Source: Chloroflexota bacterium
GTDB taxonomy: Bacteria > Chloroflexota > Ktedonobacteria > Ktedonobacterales > Ktedonobacteraceae
DNA length: 53,057 bases
NCBI GenBank assembly: GCA_902810755.1
Contig: CADDYT010000030.1
Location: forward strand, 1-53,057
Reading direction: 5' to 3'
Every line of letters begins with the position of its first letter. Position 1 is the first letter of the stretch. The notes under the pieces are model-generated. The model saw only the letters and a list, made by a program, of their open reading frames with translations, had not been told where the DNA came from and did not search any database. Below are positions 17,298-25,563 of this stretch, piece after piece. A program made the translations under genes and the position numbers.

Positions 17298-18287
17298 TTA
17301 CTGCGCTTTGCGCCACCTGTGACGCGACTGGATGTAGCGAATGGTACCGGAGCGCGAACGCATCATCACCGAGTTGGTGCGCGCGCCCCAACCATAGTAG
17401 TAGACGCCGTCGAGCAATTCGCCTTTGGTGATGCCGGTGGCGGCAAAGGATACGTCATTGCTTCTCACCAGGTCTTCCGTGCGGAAGACTTGATCGAGAT
17501 CAATTCCTTCGGCTTTCAGCTTTTCGCGTTCCTCATCGCTGCGCGGCCAGATTTTGCACTGGATTTCGCCGCCGACGCATTTGATGGCCGCCGCCGCCAG
17601 CACGGCTTCCGGCGCGCCGCCCGTTCCCATCAGGACATCGATGCCGGTATAGTCTTCCATTGCCGCCTGAATACCTGCCGCCACATCACCGTCGGTGATC
17701 AGGCGAATGCGCGCCCCCGCCTCGCGAATCTGGCGAATCAATTCCTGGTGGCGCGGGCGGTCAAGCACCACAACGGTCAGGTCTTCGATGCTGGCGCTCT
17801 TCGCTCGCGCTATGCGGTCGAGATTGACGGCGACAGGAGCGTTGATGTCGATGACGTTGCGCGCCGCCGGGCCAACGGCGATCTTTTCCATATAGAAGAC
17901 GCCGGGCGGGGCCTTGTACATAGAGCCGCGCTCAGCGGTGGCGATCACCGCCAGCGCGCCGGGCAGGCCGAGCGCGAGCAGGCGCGTTCCATCAACCGGG
18001 TCAACCGCTACATCGACTTCTGGCGGCAGGCCGTTGCCTATGTGTTCGCCCACATAGAGCATCGGGGCCTCGTCTTTTTCCCCTTCGCCGATGACCACCA
18101 CGCCATCCATATCCACCGCCTCAACCGCCTGGCGCATGGCATCTACGGCGGCCTGATCGACCATCTCCTTGTTGCCTTTGCCCATCCAGCGGCCCGCGCT
18201 CAAGGCCGCCGCCTCCGTGACACGCACCAGCTCCAACCCCAGGTTGCGCTCCTTCGTACCCGACTGCTCAAAACGCCCTTCAGTCAT
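17298..18287 (-). CDS. glpX: Fructose-1,6-bisphosphatase class II (GlpX)
   Basis: GlpX hydrolyses fructose 1,6-bisphosphate in gluconeogenesis and sugar-phosphate cycling, using divalent metal. The 329-residue protein has the family motifs RVTEAAALSAGRWMGKGNK, GEGEKDEAPML, VDVAVDPVDGT (metal-binding Asp residues) and GTGGAPEAVLAAAA. A GTG two codons upstream is possible, but ATG at 18287 has AAGGAGG six bases upstream and is preferred. Some GlpX enzymes also act on sedoheptulose 1,7-bisphosphate. Identification is firm. Confidence 0.95.
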   Translation of the reverse strand: MTEGRFEQSGTKERNLGLELVRVTEAAALSAGRWMGKGNKEMVDQAAVDAMRQAVEAVDMDGVVVIGEGEKDEAPMLYVGEHIGNGLPPEVDVAVDPVDGTRLLALGLPGALAVIATAERGSMYKAPPGVFYMEKIAVGPAARNVIDINAPVAVNLDRIARAKSASIEDLTVVVLDRPRHQELIRQIREAGARIRLITDGDVAAGIQAAMEDYTGIDVLMGTGGAPEAVLAAAAIKCVGGEIQCKIWPRSDEEREKLKAEGIDLDQVFRTEDLVRSNDVSFAATGITKGELLDGVYYYGWGARTNSVMMRSRSGTIRYIQSRHRWRKAQ

Positions 18288-18680
18288 GCTCACCCTCCTT
18301 ATTTTTGCGCTGCGCTGTAACCATCCAGCCTCTATTCGCCGCTTATCCCATCACTCCTGGCGGCTATACGAATAGATCACCGTTTGCTATACTTGTTCTT
18401 AGCGTTGATAAGTATGTCCAGGGCAAGAGCCTGCGCTTGTTTCTGCTCTTCCACTGCTATCATTACGTCTATCGGTGAAAAACAGAATACTGTTAGCTGT
18501 GCAGGCCCAAAGGCTGCTACTTATCGTGCCAGAAGCTATGCATATGTATTGTACAACAGTTACGTTTCAGTTTGTAGTCTCATTGCCTGCCTGTTTTTCG
18601 CAGTGGGCGATGATGAGTTCTCACCATCGAAACCAGTCATGGCATGGCTGGATAAACGAGAGATAGATAAGGAAAACCGT
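18288..18680. other. Regulatory gap between divergent glpX and rqcH
   Basis: These 393 bases carry no independent gene. The rqcH frame is open without a stop from 18384, but its first 99 codons lack a ribosome site and give Cys-rich, non-homologous sequence. I see no strong sigma-70 promoter; TATACT near 18390 is a possible -10. Confidence 0.4.
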
Positions 18681-20654
18681 ATGTACGTAGATGCTCTAAC
18701 CCTGGCGGCGATTGCCGATGAGTGGCGCGCCCTGCTCGTGGGTGCGCGTATTGATACAATCATTCAGCCAACAGCATATGCCATTGCGTTGCAGTGTTAC
18801 ACCTCTGGCAGCGAGGGACAACCGGGACGCAATTCCTGGCTCTATCTCTCAGCCCACCCACAACTGGCGCGGGCGCACCTGACGGCGTTCAAACCGCAGA
18901 AAATCGCCAGCGAACCGCCTCCCTTTGTGATGTTGTTGCGCAAACACCTGGAAGGCGCGCGCATCGAGGCAATTGTGCAGCCGCGCTGGGAGCGTGTGCT
19001 GGAAATCGTCGCGGGCTATCGCAAGGGACCTGAAAGCGAGGAGCGCACGCGCTTCCGCCTCATCATCGAAATCATGGGCCGTCTCAGCAACATCATCCTC
19101 GTCGATGAGCAGGGCATGATTCTGGGCAGTCTCAGGCGTGTCGGCGCGGAAGTCAACCGCTATCGCACGATTGCCGCCACTGTTGCCTATCTCCCGCCGC
19201 CGCCCCAGCAGCGCACCATCGCCGGTCAGACCGTCCCACGCCTTGAGCCAACGACCGTCACCGCCGCCCAACTTGCCATCAGCGCGGCGGAGAAAGAGGG
19301 AGCTGAGCTTCCTGCTGAGCAAACGGCTCGTCGCAAATCCGGGGCAAAGCCAGCAAAGCAGCCGAAGCTCTGGCAATTGCTGACGCGGCACCTGCTCGGT
19401 TTCAGCCCGCTCTCCGCGCAAGAGGCCGTGTTCCGCACGACGGGCGATATCGAAACCTTGCTTGAACCGAACAACATCGCCGAAGAGACCTGGGAAGAAC
19501 TGGCCTGGAATGTGCGCTCGCTGGCCGCGCTCTACGATACCCACGCCTGGCAGCCGCAGCTTGTCGAGCGCGCAGGGCAAAGCGAAGGCAGGCCGGAATC
19601 ATTCACGCCGGTCGCTTTCGCCCCTTATATGCTGGAACAGTATGCCGAAGCGCAGGATATGCGTATCCGCTCGCTGCCATCCATGAATGCTGTGCTGGAT
19701 GAGTTCTATGCCCGTGCGGAGTGGCGCGACGCGATGGAAGATGTGCGCGCCCCCATTCGCAAGGCGTTGCAAACGCACCTCGAACGCAGCAGGCGCAAGG
19801 CCGAACTGCTGCAACAGGAACTGGTGAAGACGGAAGAGGCCGCTCAGTACCGCTTGCAGGCCGAATTGCTGCTGGCGCACCAGCACGAGGTGCAGCAGGG
19901 CCAACCCACCGTCTCGCTGCCGAATTTCTACGCCGAAAGCGATGCCGACGGCAACCTGCCCACCGTCACCATCCCGCTCGACCCGCGCTTCGATGCCGTC
20001 GGCAACGCCAACCGCCTGTTTAACCGCTACCACAAATTGCGCCGCGCGACGGAACTCGTTCCCGCCCAGATCGAGCAGAATGCCGTCGAGCTGGCGACCA
20101 TTGAACAACTGCTGGCCGATCTCATGCTCGCCGAAACGCCAGCCGAAGTCGCGCTGGTCAAAGCCGAAGTGCAGACGGCAGGCTACATGCGCGGCACCCC
20201 TGGAGAGCAGCAAAAGAACCAGAAAGCCCGGAAACAACAAAAGGGCGGCAAGAAGGGCGGCAGGCCGGTCAAAGGCAAGCCAACACCGCCGGGAGGCGGC
20301 GTCCCGCTCCACGTGCAGAGCCGCGAGGGCTTCACGCTTCTCATCGGCAAGAACAGCCGCCAGAACGAGGATGTCACCTTCCACCAGGCCGCGCCCAACG
20401 ACCTCTGGCTGCATGCGCGCGGCGTGCCGGGCGCGCACGTCATCATCAAAGCGGCGGGCCGCGAAATCCCCCGCGCCACTATCGAGCAGGCCGCTCAACT
20501 CGCCGCCTACTACAGCCAGGCGCGCGGCAGCACCAGCGTCCCCGTCGACTACACCCTCCAGCGCCACGTCCGCCACATGAAAGGCGGCGGCGCCGGCATG
20601 GTCATCTACGAACGCGAGCGCACGATCTACGTGGAACCGAGGGGGGTGGAGTAG
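18681..20654 (+). CDS. rqcH: Rqc2 homolog RqcH (NFACT ribosome quality control factor)
   Basis: RqcH binds obstructed 50S subunits and recruits tRNA-Ala to add C-terminal alanine tails that mark stalled peptides for degradation. The 657-residue protein has the NFACT-N domain (from MYVDALTLAAIADEW), a central helical/coiled-coil region (about 350-470), a Lys/Gln-rich basic linker (about 510-540) and the NFACT-R domain. The last contains GKNSRQNEDVTF, DLWLHARGVPGAHVI and a PVDYTLQRHVRHMKG-like ending. The start is ATG at 18681 with AAGGAAA upstream, where family similarity begins. Older annotations call such proteins fibronectin-binding. Identification is firm. Confidence 0.94.
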   Translation: MYVDALTLAAIADEWRALLVGARIDTIIQPTAYAIALQCYTSGSEGQPGRNSWLYLSAHPQLARAHLTAFKPQKIASEPPPFVMLLRKHLEGARIEAIVQPRWERVLEIVAGYRKGPESEERTRFRLIIEIMGRLSNIILVDEQGMILGSLRRVGAEVNRYRTIAATVAYLPPPPQQRTIAGQTVPRLEPTTVTAAQLAISAAEKEGAELPAEQTARRKSGAKPAKQPKLWQLLTRHLLGFSPLSAQEAVFRTTGDIETLLEPNNIAEETWEELAWNVRSLAALYDTHAWQPQLVERAGQSEGRPESFTPVAFAPYMLEQYAEAQDMRIRSLPSMNAVLDEFYARAEWRDAMEDVRAPIRKALQTHLERSRRKAELLQQELVKTEEAAQYRLQAELLLAHQHEVQQGQPTVSLPNFYAESDADGNLPTVTIPLDPRFDAVGNANRLFNRYHKLRRATELVPAQIEQNAVELATIEQLLADLMLAETPAEVALVKAEVQTAGYMRGTPGEQQKNQKARKQQKGGKKGGRPVKGKPTPPGGGVPLHVQSREGFTLLIGKNSRQNEDVTFHQAAPNDLWLHARGVPGAHVIIKAAGREIPRATIEQAAQLAAYYSQARGSTSVPVDYTLQRHVRHMKGGGAGMVIYERERTIYVEPRGVE

Positions 20655-20711
20655 GCTGAAGCTCGAGCAGACCTCTTTGAACTGGCAGAGCGGCGTAGCA
20701 AAAAAGTAGTA

Positions 20712-20740
20712 TTGATAAAGCTTTCAGATGAGAATATGTT
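20712..20740 (+). promoter_or_regulatory. Sigma-70 promoter upstream of the lipoprotein gene
   Basis: TTGATA (20712-20717), a 17-base spacer and TATGTT (20735-20740). Transcription would start near 20747, immediately before the hairpin at 20750, so the lipoprotein mRNA could begin with that hairpin. Confidence 0.5.
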
Positions 20741-20749
20741 ACTATATCT

Positions 20750-20777
20750 CCGGGCTTTTCGGCCCGGTTTCGCTTTT
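20750..20777 (+). terminator. Rho-independent terminator after rqcH
   Basis: CCGGGC (20750-20755) pairs with GCCCGG (20762-20767), followed by TTTCGCTTTTT. It lies 95 bases after the rqcH stop. Because a promoter ends just before it, it could instead be an attenuator or 5'-end hairpin of the lipoprotein transcript. Confidence 0.65.
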
Positions 20778-20822
20778 TGTCCCGGTATATTATTGTCCTC
20801 TGGCACGGAGGAGGCGAGAGAT

Positions 20823-21659
20823 ATGTTTAAGCGTTTTGTAGGAGCAGTATTTCTTGGCTGCTTGCTTCTATTCTGGCTCACAGGCTGTGGCGGTTCAACC
20901 CCTGCTGACACTTCGGGAGATGTAACGTCCTCTCCGACAGCTGCGCCATCTGTCATGGTTTCACCGACGCCCTCGCCGGTAGCGCCGAGTGTGACCGGCA
21001 TAGCGATGGGGGTCAGTCCTGCCAGCTTTAGCAGTATTGGCTGTGGCAGCGCGACGAATATTGTTTTTAGCGCGGCCATTACCATCGCGGCTGGCAGCAC
21101 CGGCGGCCAGATACCCTATACGTGGAATATTGACCATACGAGCATTGCGGGTAGCGTGACCTTTGCGGCGGGGGAGACGAGTAAGACGGTGACGTACACG
21201 CTGAGCAACTATACCGTTCAGTTAAGCTCGACATCCGCCGTAAGCGGGTCGATCACCGTAGGAACGCCGGGCAGCTCGGTGACTTCCTCTTCGATCGGGC
21301 CGACAGGTACCTGCAGACTGCCGGGGCCATTTGAGGTGACAGGCATTGCCCTCTCGGTCAGCCCCGCGTCGCTCACCTCGATTGCCTGTAATACAACAAT
21401 CACTGTGACGTATACCGCTACTGTCACCATCGCTGCCGATAGCAATGCCGGAACGGTCGTGCTTGTCTGGACGATTGGCTCATATCACCAGACGGTGAGC
21501 CTTGTCTTCGCGCCGACACAAACGGTACACACGGTTTCCTACTCACAGACAGGCAAGGTGGTGAAGGTGAGTACCTTTCCGCGCCTGGCGACGATTGCCT
21601 CAACCAGTCCCAATGCCGTAACCTCTGCCTCAGTCAAACCGGCGGGAACTTGCGCTTGA
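20823..21659 (+). CDS. Secreted lipoprotein with two Ig-like repeats
   Basis: A 278-residue predicted lipoprotein. The signal peptide MFKRFVGAVFLGCLLLFWLTGC ends in a lipobox (LTGC, Cys22), so it is likely lipid-anchored outside the membrane. A Ser/Thr/Pro linker follows. Two tandem beta-sandwich repeats of about 110 residues each start VTGIAMGVSPASF and VTGIALSVSPASL; each has a Cys shortly after its start and ends GTC or GTCA, suggesting one disulfide per repeat. No enzymatic motif. Function unknown; surface adhesion or structural roles are possible. Start ATG 20823 with GGAGGAGG upstream. Confidence 0.8.
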   Translation: MFKRFVGAVFLGCLLLFWLTGCGGSTPADTSGDVTSSPTAAPSVMVSPTPSPVAPSVTGIAMGVSPASFSSIGCGSATNIVFSAAITIAAGSTGGQIPYTWNIDHTSIAGSVTFAAGETSKTVTYTLSNYTVQLSSTSAVSGSITVGTPGSSVTSSSIGPTGTCRLPGPFEVTGIALSVSPASLTSIACNTTITVTYTATVTIAADSNAGTVVLVWTIGSYHQTVSLVFAPTQTVHTVSYSQTGKVVKVSTFPRLATIASTSPNAVTSASVKPAGTCA

Positions 21660-21670
21660 TGAGGTCACGA

Positions 21671-21706
21671 ACATGTCATGCTGAGCGCGAGCGAAGCATG
21701 ACATGT
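21671..21706. repeat. Palindrome of the TCATGCTGAGCG family
   Basis: ACATGTCATGCT (21671-21682) and AGCATGACATGT (21695-21706) are perfect 12-bp inverted arms around GAGCGCGAGCGA. It matches the element at 5504-5591. It sits between the convergent lipoprotein and rpoN genes and may act as a two-way terminator. Confidence 0.75.
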
Positions 21707-21724
21707 TATGGAGTGAGGTCTGTG

Positions 21725-23194
21725 CTAGTGGGTCTGGCCGCGCTCGCGTGAGGAGCCAATGCCCATTTCCTCGCGGTACTTGGTGACGGTGCGCCGGGCC
21801 ATGGGGAGGCCACGCGCGCTGAGCAGGCGCGCCAGTTCATCATCGCTGAAGCGGCGTTGCGGGTCTTCGGAGGCGATCAGTTCGCGCAGGATATCTTTGA
21901 TGCCGAGAGAGCTGTCGAAGAAATCGGCGAGAGGGATGAGTCGACCGTTGGGCAGCAAGGCGTATTTGTTGGCGGTGGCGCGGCTGATCGTTCCCTCATC
22001 GAGATGCAGGCGGGCGGCGACTTCCGCGCGCGTGAGGGGGTGCAGGTAGCGCACGCCCCGTTCGAGAAATTCGCGCTGGTAGCCCACGACCAGTTCGGCC
22101 ACGCGCCGCAGCGTTTGCCAGCGTCTCTGCACGCAATCGACAAAAAACTTTGCCCGCTCGCCCTGATGATGCAGGTAACGCTGCATCTCCCCGGCCTCAC
22201 TGCTGGCCCTGTCATTGCTGCCGTTGAAAGAGAGAGCGGTATAATCGCTGCTGATGGAGAAGCGATAGCGTTTTTCCTCGATCAACTCGACTTCAAAGCC
22301 TGTCTCTGTTTTGCGAATAAGGATATCCGGGCGCATATAGGCTGTGCCGGGGGAGGAGTGTGTATCAGCGCGATAGATGTGGGCGGGATAGGGGTGCAGC
22401 ATTCTACGAATGTACTGACCGGCCTGGCGCACCTCGGCTTCCGGCACGCGCATGAGGCGGGCGATTTCCGCGAACTGGCCGCGCCCCAGCAGGTCTAAAT
22501 ATTGTTCGATGAGCGGGTAGGCCAGGGGATGAGGCTCGGTCAGTTCGCTCAGGGCGCGCAACTGGATGAGGAGACATTCGCGCAGGTCACGCGCCCCGAT
22601 GCCCGGTGGCTCCAGCGTCTGGAGCTGGCTCAGCACGTATTCGACGCGCTCAACCGGCACGTGCAGGTGTTCGGCCACCTCGCCAATGCCGATATCCAGG
22701 TAGCCGCGTTCGTTGAGGTTGCCGACCAGTTGCTCGGCAATCAACGCGTCGGCGGGCGAGACCAGAGCTTCCAGTTGTTGCAGTAATGCCTCGGCCAGCG
22801 TCTCGCCTGTAGGGATGCTGGCTATCGGGTCAAAGTCATCGTCCTCGTCGCCATCGCCGCTACGGCTGTCATAGCTGTCGATGGTGGAAAATGAGAAGAA
22901 CTGGTCGCTCCACTGCATTTCCGGGGCAGCAGGATCTTGTGGGGCCGTTTCTTGTACGGTGGATGGGGCCTGCGCGAAATGGCCGCAGGATGGGCAGGTC
23001 GTTCCCTGCATCAGGGTGCCGCAAAACAGGCAGATGCGCTGCTCGCTGACTTCCAGCGCCGGATTCTCGATCTGTTCCTGGTTTACCGCCCGTTCCAGTT
23101 CGTCCGCCGAGAGGTGCAAAATGGTACTTGACGTGATGAGCTTCGCACTCACGCGCAGGATATGATCTGGTTTTTGTACGGGTTCGAGTCGCAT
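21725..23194 (-). CDS. rpoN: RNA polymerase sigma-54 factor (RpoN), zinc-ribbon variant
   Basis: Sigma-54 directs RNA polymerase to -24/-12 promoters and normally needs an AAA+ activator. The RpoN box ARRTVTKYRE is intact (about 466-475), and the upstream helix-turn-helix (LTRAEVAARLHLDEGTISRA) and core-binding domain (about 135-340) are present. Two features are odd. Region I (about 14-48) aligns to the usual LS..EL.......ENP.LE but is about six residues short in its first, Gln/Leu-rich helix. Region II is replaced by a zinc ribbon (C55, C58, C67, C70) followed by an acidic linker. No sigma-54 activator gene is in the window. Start ATG 23194 with GGAGAG upstream. Follows rnc by 56 bp. Confidence 0.92.
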   Translation of the reverse strand: MRLEPVQKPDHILRVSAKLITSSTILHLSADELERAVNQEQIENPALEVSEQRICLFCGTLMQGTTCPSCGHFAQAPSTVQETAPQDPAAPEMQWSDQFFSFSTIDSYDSRSGDGDEDDDFDPIASIPTGETLAEALLQQLEALVSPADALIAEQLVGNLNERGYLDIGIGEVAEHLHVPVERVEYVLSQLQTLEPPGIGARDLRECLLIQLRALSELTEPHPLAYPLIEQYLDLLGRGQFAEIARLMRVPEAEVRQAGQYIRRMLHPYPAHIYRADTHSSPGTAYMRPDILIRKTETGFEVELIEEKRYRFSISSDYTALSFNGSNDRASSEAGEMQRYLHHQGERAKFFVDCVQRRWQTLRRVAELVVGYQREFLERGVRYLHPLTRAEVAARLHLDEGTISRATANKYALLPNGRLIPLADFFDSSLGIKDILRELIASEDPQRRFSDDELARLLSARGLPMARRTVTKYREEMGIGSSRERGQTH

Positions 23195-23224
23195 AACTTC
23201 TCTCCACCTCTCCGTTACCGCTCC

Positions 23225-23253
23225 ATTATATGCTATCCCGACCTGTCTGCCTA
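23225..23253 (-). promoter_or_regulatory. Internal promoter for rpoN
   Basis: Minus-strand -35 TAGGCA (23248-23253), 17-base spacer, -10 TATAAT (23225-23230). The -35 overlaps the rnc stop codon. Transcription would start near 23218, giving rpoN its own short leader besides read-through from selD-rnc. Confidence 0.6.
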
Positions 23254-23931
23254 GACCCAGCCGCGATTGACGAGGGCATTGTGGGCCGCTTCTTGCTCTG
23301 CCGCCTGCTTATTGCGTCCGTGTCCTGTTCCGGCAACCTGCTCGCCCAGCATGACCTCGACCGTAAACTCGCGATTATGCGAGGGGCCTTCCTGGCTCAC
23401 AAGTCGGTACGAGGGCGTGATGCCGTCCTGAGCCTGCGCCAGTTCCTGAAACAGCGACTTGTTATCTTTGAAGAGCCGTTTTGTGATGATCTTCTGTGCC
23501 AGAGGCTCCAGGCGTTTGAGCAGGAACTGGCGCGTTACCTCGATACCCTGATCCAGGTAGATCGCCGCCAGCAGGGCCTCGAAGGCGGAAGCCAGGACAC
23601 GCTGGCTGCCGCCCGTATAATGCTCTCCCCTGCCCATGCGCAGGAACCGGCCCAGCTCAATCTCGCGGGCAAAGGTCGCCAGCGTATCCGTTTTCACCAG
23701 AATGGCGCGTACATCGGTCAGTTCGCCCTCGCTCAACTGTGGATAGGTGCGATAAAGAAAGTCGGCACTGATGAAGGCAAGAATGGAATCGCCCAGGAAC
23801 TCTAACCGCTCGTTTGATTCCTGGCCCGCGCCCGGCGTCTCGTAGATGTACGAGCGATGGGTGAGGGCCAGTTGTACCAGTGCTGGATTCTGGAAATGGA
23901 TACCCAGAATATCTTCCAGCGTTTCAGCCAT
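23251..23931 (-). CDS. rnc: Ribonuclease III
   Basis: RNase III cleaves double-stranded RNA in rRNA and mRNA processing. The 226-residue protein has the signature NERLEFLGDSIL (catalytic E44 and D48) and a C-terminal double-stranded RNA-binding domain (about 155-224, ending AAEQEAAHNAL). The second metal-binding pair normally reads D..E; here it is S115 and E118 in LASAFEALL, so the Asp equivalent to E. coli D114 is Ser. The codon (TCC) was checked in the sequence. The ATG overlaps the selD stop by one base (TAATG), so translation is coupled. Confidence 0.94.
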   Translation of the reverse strand: MAETLEDILGIHFQNPALVQLALTHRSYIYETPGAGQESNERLEFLGDSILAFISADFLYRTYPQLSEGELTDVRAILVKTDTLATFAREIELGRFLRMGRGEHYTGGSQRVLASAFEALLAAIYLDQGIEVTRQFLLKRLEPLAQKIITKRLFKDNKSLFQELAQAQDGITPSYRLVSQEGPSHNREFTVEVMLGEQVAGTGHGRNKQAAEQEAAHNALVNRGWV

Positions 23932-24989
23932 TATACTACCTCCAGCACTACCTGAGATTCGTTCTGTACCCGCTCCGTCACCTTACCGACGCGCCAGAAC
24001 GGCACTTCCGGCGCGAGTATGGCAAGCTCTGGCCACAGTGCGGGGTCGATGGCGGCAAAGAGGCCGCCGGAGGTCTGTGGATCCCAGAGGAGCTGCCGCT
24101 CAACTTCGCTCAGCCGCTCGCTGAAACGCACATGAGGCGAGAGATAGGTTTCGTTGCGATGGGCGCCGCCAGTGATACAGCCCTCTTCCGCGTAGCGCAG
24201 CGCGCCGGGGAGCAGAGGAAGCGCGGCAAAATCGAAGCGCATACTGGTCAGGCTCTGTGCGGCCATCTCCCAGGCGTGGCCCAGCAGCCCGAAGCCGGTG
24301 ATGTCGGTAACGGCATGCACGCCTTTGCCCGATCGCACCAGCGCCTGGCTCGCCTGCTTATTCAGGCGCGTCATCGAGGCCACCGCCGCCTCCAGATCGC
24401 TCGCCAGCACCTTCTCCTGCTTGTGCGCTGTCGTAATCAGGCCGGTGCCGAGGGGCTTACCGAGAATGAGCAGATCGCCGGGCTGAGCGCCGCCTTTGGT
24501 CAGGATATGGTCGGGATGCACCATTCCGGTCACGGCCAGCCCGTATTTGGGTTCTTTATCGGTCACGGTATGCCCTCCGGCGATGATACCGCCCGCCTGT
24601 GCCACGATATCGGCGCCGCCGCGCAGGATGTCGCTGAGCAGGCTCGTCTCCAGATTGTCCGGCCACGCCACCAGATTAATGGCCATAAGCACCTGACCGC
24701 CCATCGCATAGATATCGCTCAGGGCGTTAGCGGCGGCAATCGCACCGAAGGTGTAGGCGTCATCGACCACCGGCGGGAAGAAGTCAGCGGTACTGATAAT
24801 CGCCTGTTGCTCGTTCACGCGATAGACGGCGGCATCATCGGCGGCGTGCAGCCCGACCAGCAATTCAGGTGGCACGGTATGGAATGTGAGTGGACGCAGG
24901 ACCTGCGCCAGGGTCCCTGGACCCATTTTCGACGCTCAACCGGCGCAACTTGCCAGCGAGGTCAGGCGTATTCTTCTGCCTGTCGACAT
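23931..24989 (-). CDS. selD: Selenophosphate synthase SelD, selenoprotein (in-frame UGA)
   Basis: SelD makes selenophosphate from selenide and ATP, the selenium donor for selenocysteine and selenouridine. A conventional caller would start at ATG 24926 (331 aa), but that lacks the N-terminal catalytic loop. Extending the frame upstream gives MSTGRRIRLTSLASCAG, then TGA (24936-24938), then ASKMGPGTLAQVL. The TGA falls exactly at the catalytic Cys/Sec of SelD (E. coli C17), followed by the essential Lys (K21 here). Read as Sec18, the product is 352 residues and complete, with the ATP-binding motifs DDAAVY, GGHTV and the C-terminal TSGGLF. A SECIS-like hairpin lies just after the TGA, and a promoter at 25034-25063. 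First gene of selD-rnc-rpoN. Confidence 0.92.
24908..24938 (-). promoter_or_regulatory. Candidate bacterial SECIS hairpin after the selD UGA
   Basis: The UGA is at 24936-24938. Fifteen bases later, CCAG (24917-24920) and CTGG (24908-24911) can pair around the loop GGACC, whose first base is G. This fits the distance and loop-G pattern of bacterial SECIS elements bound by SelB. An alternative, overlapping GGGTC/GACCC pairing exists. Short stem, so only a candidate. Confidence 0.5.
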
Positions 24990-25033
24990 ATGGAATGTTC
25001 CCCGTTTACAAACTGTTTTCTTCTTATGGAAGC

Positions 25034-25063
25034 ATTGTAGCGCGTTTGCCCGTGAGTCGTCAA
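25034..25063 (-). promoter_or_regulatory. Sigma-70 promoter of the selD-rnc-rpoN operon
   Basis: Minus-strand -35 TTGACG (25058-25063), 18-base spacer, -10 TACAAT (25034-25039). Transcription near 25027 gives a leader of about 38 bases to the upstream selD ATG at 24989, which supports that longer start. Confidence 0.65.
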
Positions 25064-25109
25064 CAAGACTGGACGCGGCAGCGCATATATGCTACTCTTG
25101 GGGGCGTGA

Positions 25110-25543
25110 ATGTGAGGAAGACAGGCAATCGCGGGCTGCACGGCGTGCCGTAGCAGTTCGAGGAAAGTCCGAACTCCACAGAGCAGGATGCTGGATAACG
25201 TCCAGTCAGGGCGACCTGAAGGAAAGTGCCACAGAAACATACCGCCTGGCGCCTGCATCCATCAGAGCGCCGGGTAAGGGTGAAATGGTGAGGTAAGAGC
25301 TCACCGGCAGCCGGGTGACTGGCTGGCCGGGTAAACCCCATCTGGAGCAAGACCAGACAGGAGGGGTAGGAGCAGATGTCGTGTTGCTCTGCAATGCGGC
25401 CTCTCTCCTTGCAGGCTGCTCGTCTGTCAACCTCCGGGTTGGTCGCTAGAGGCAGCAGGTAACTGCTGTCCCAGATAGATGATTGCCCCCCTCTCGGTGA
25501 GAGCCGCCAGGGGAACAGAATTCGGCTTATGGCTTCCTCACAT
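25110..25543 (+). ncRNA. rnpB: RNase P RNA (M1 RNA, type A)
   Basis: The catalytic RNA of RNase P, which matures tRNA 5' ends. Conserved blocks are clear: GAGGAAAGTCC at 25160-25170, ACAGAAACATACCGCC near 25230, GGTAAGGGTGAAATGGTG near 25273, AGATAGATGATTGCC near 25475 and ACAGAATTCGGCTTA at 25515-25529. The ends form an 11-bp P1 helix, ATGTGAGGAAG (25110-25120) with CTTCCTCACAT (25533-25543). Length is about 434 nt. Transcribed divergently from selD; no strong upstream promoter is obvious (TATGCT at 25088-25093 is a possible -10). Confidence 0.96.
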
Positions 25544-25563
25544 CCACTCCCACGCTGTTTTAC

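Noticed and set aside
17178..18320. Plus-strand frame of 380 codons opposite glpX
   Set aside because: Antisense of a firmly identified gene, overlapping the terminator hairpin.
18384..18680. N-terminal 99-codon extension of RqcH
   Set aside because: No ribosome site, Cys-rich unusual composition; family similarity begins at 18681.
20801..20816. TGGCAC resembling a sigma-54 -24 element upstream of the lipoprotein gene
   Set aside because: No TTGC-type -12 element at the required spacing.
23931..24926. SelD starting at ATG 24926 as a complete 331-aa protein
   Set aside because: It would lack the catalytic Cys/Sec loop that precedes this Met in SelD proteins; the upstream frame through the UGA supplies it exactly.
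23880..25040. Plus-strand frame of 386 codons opposite selD
   Set aside because: Antisense shadow; the minus-strand gene has every SelD motif.
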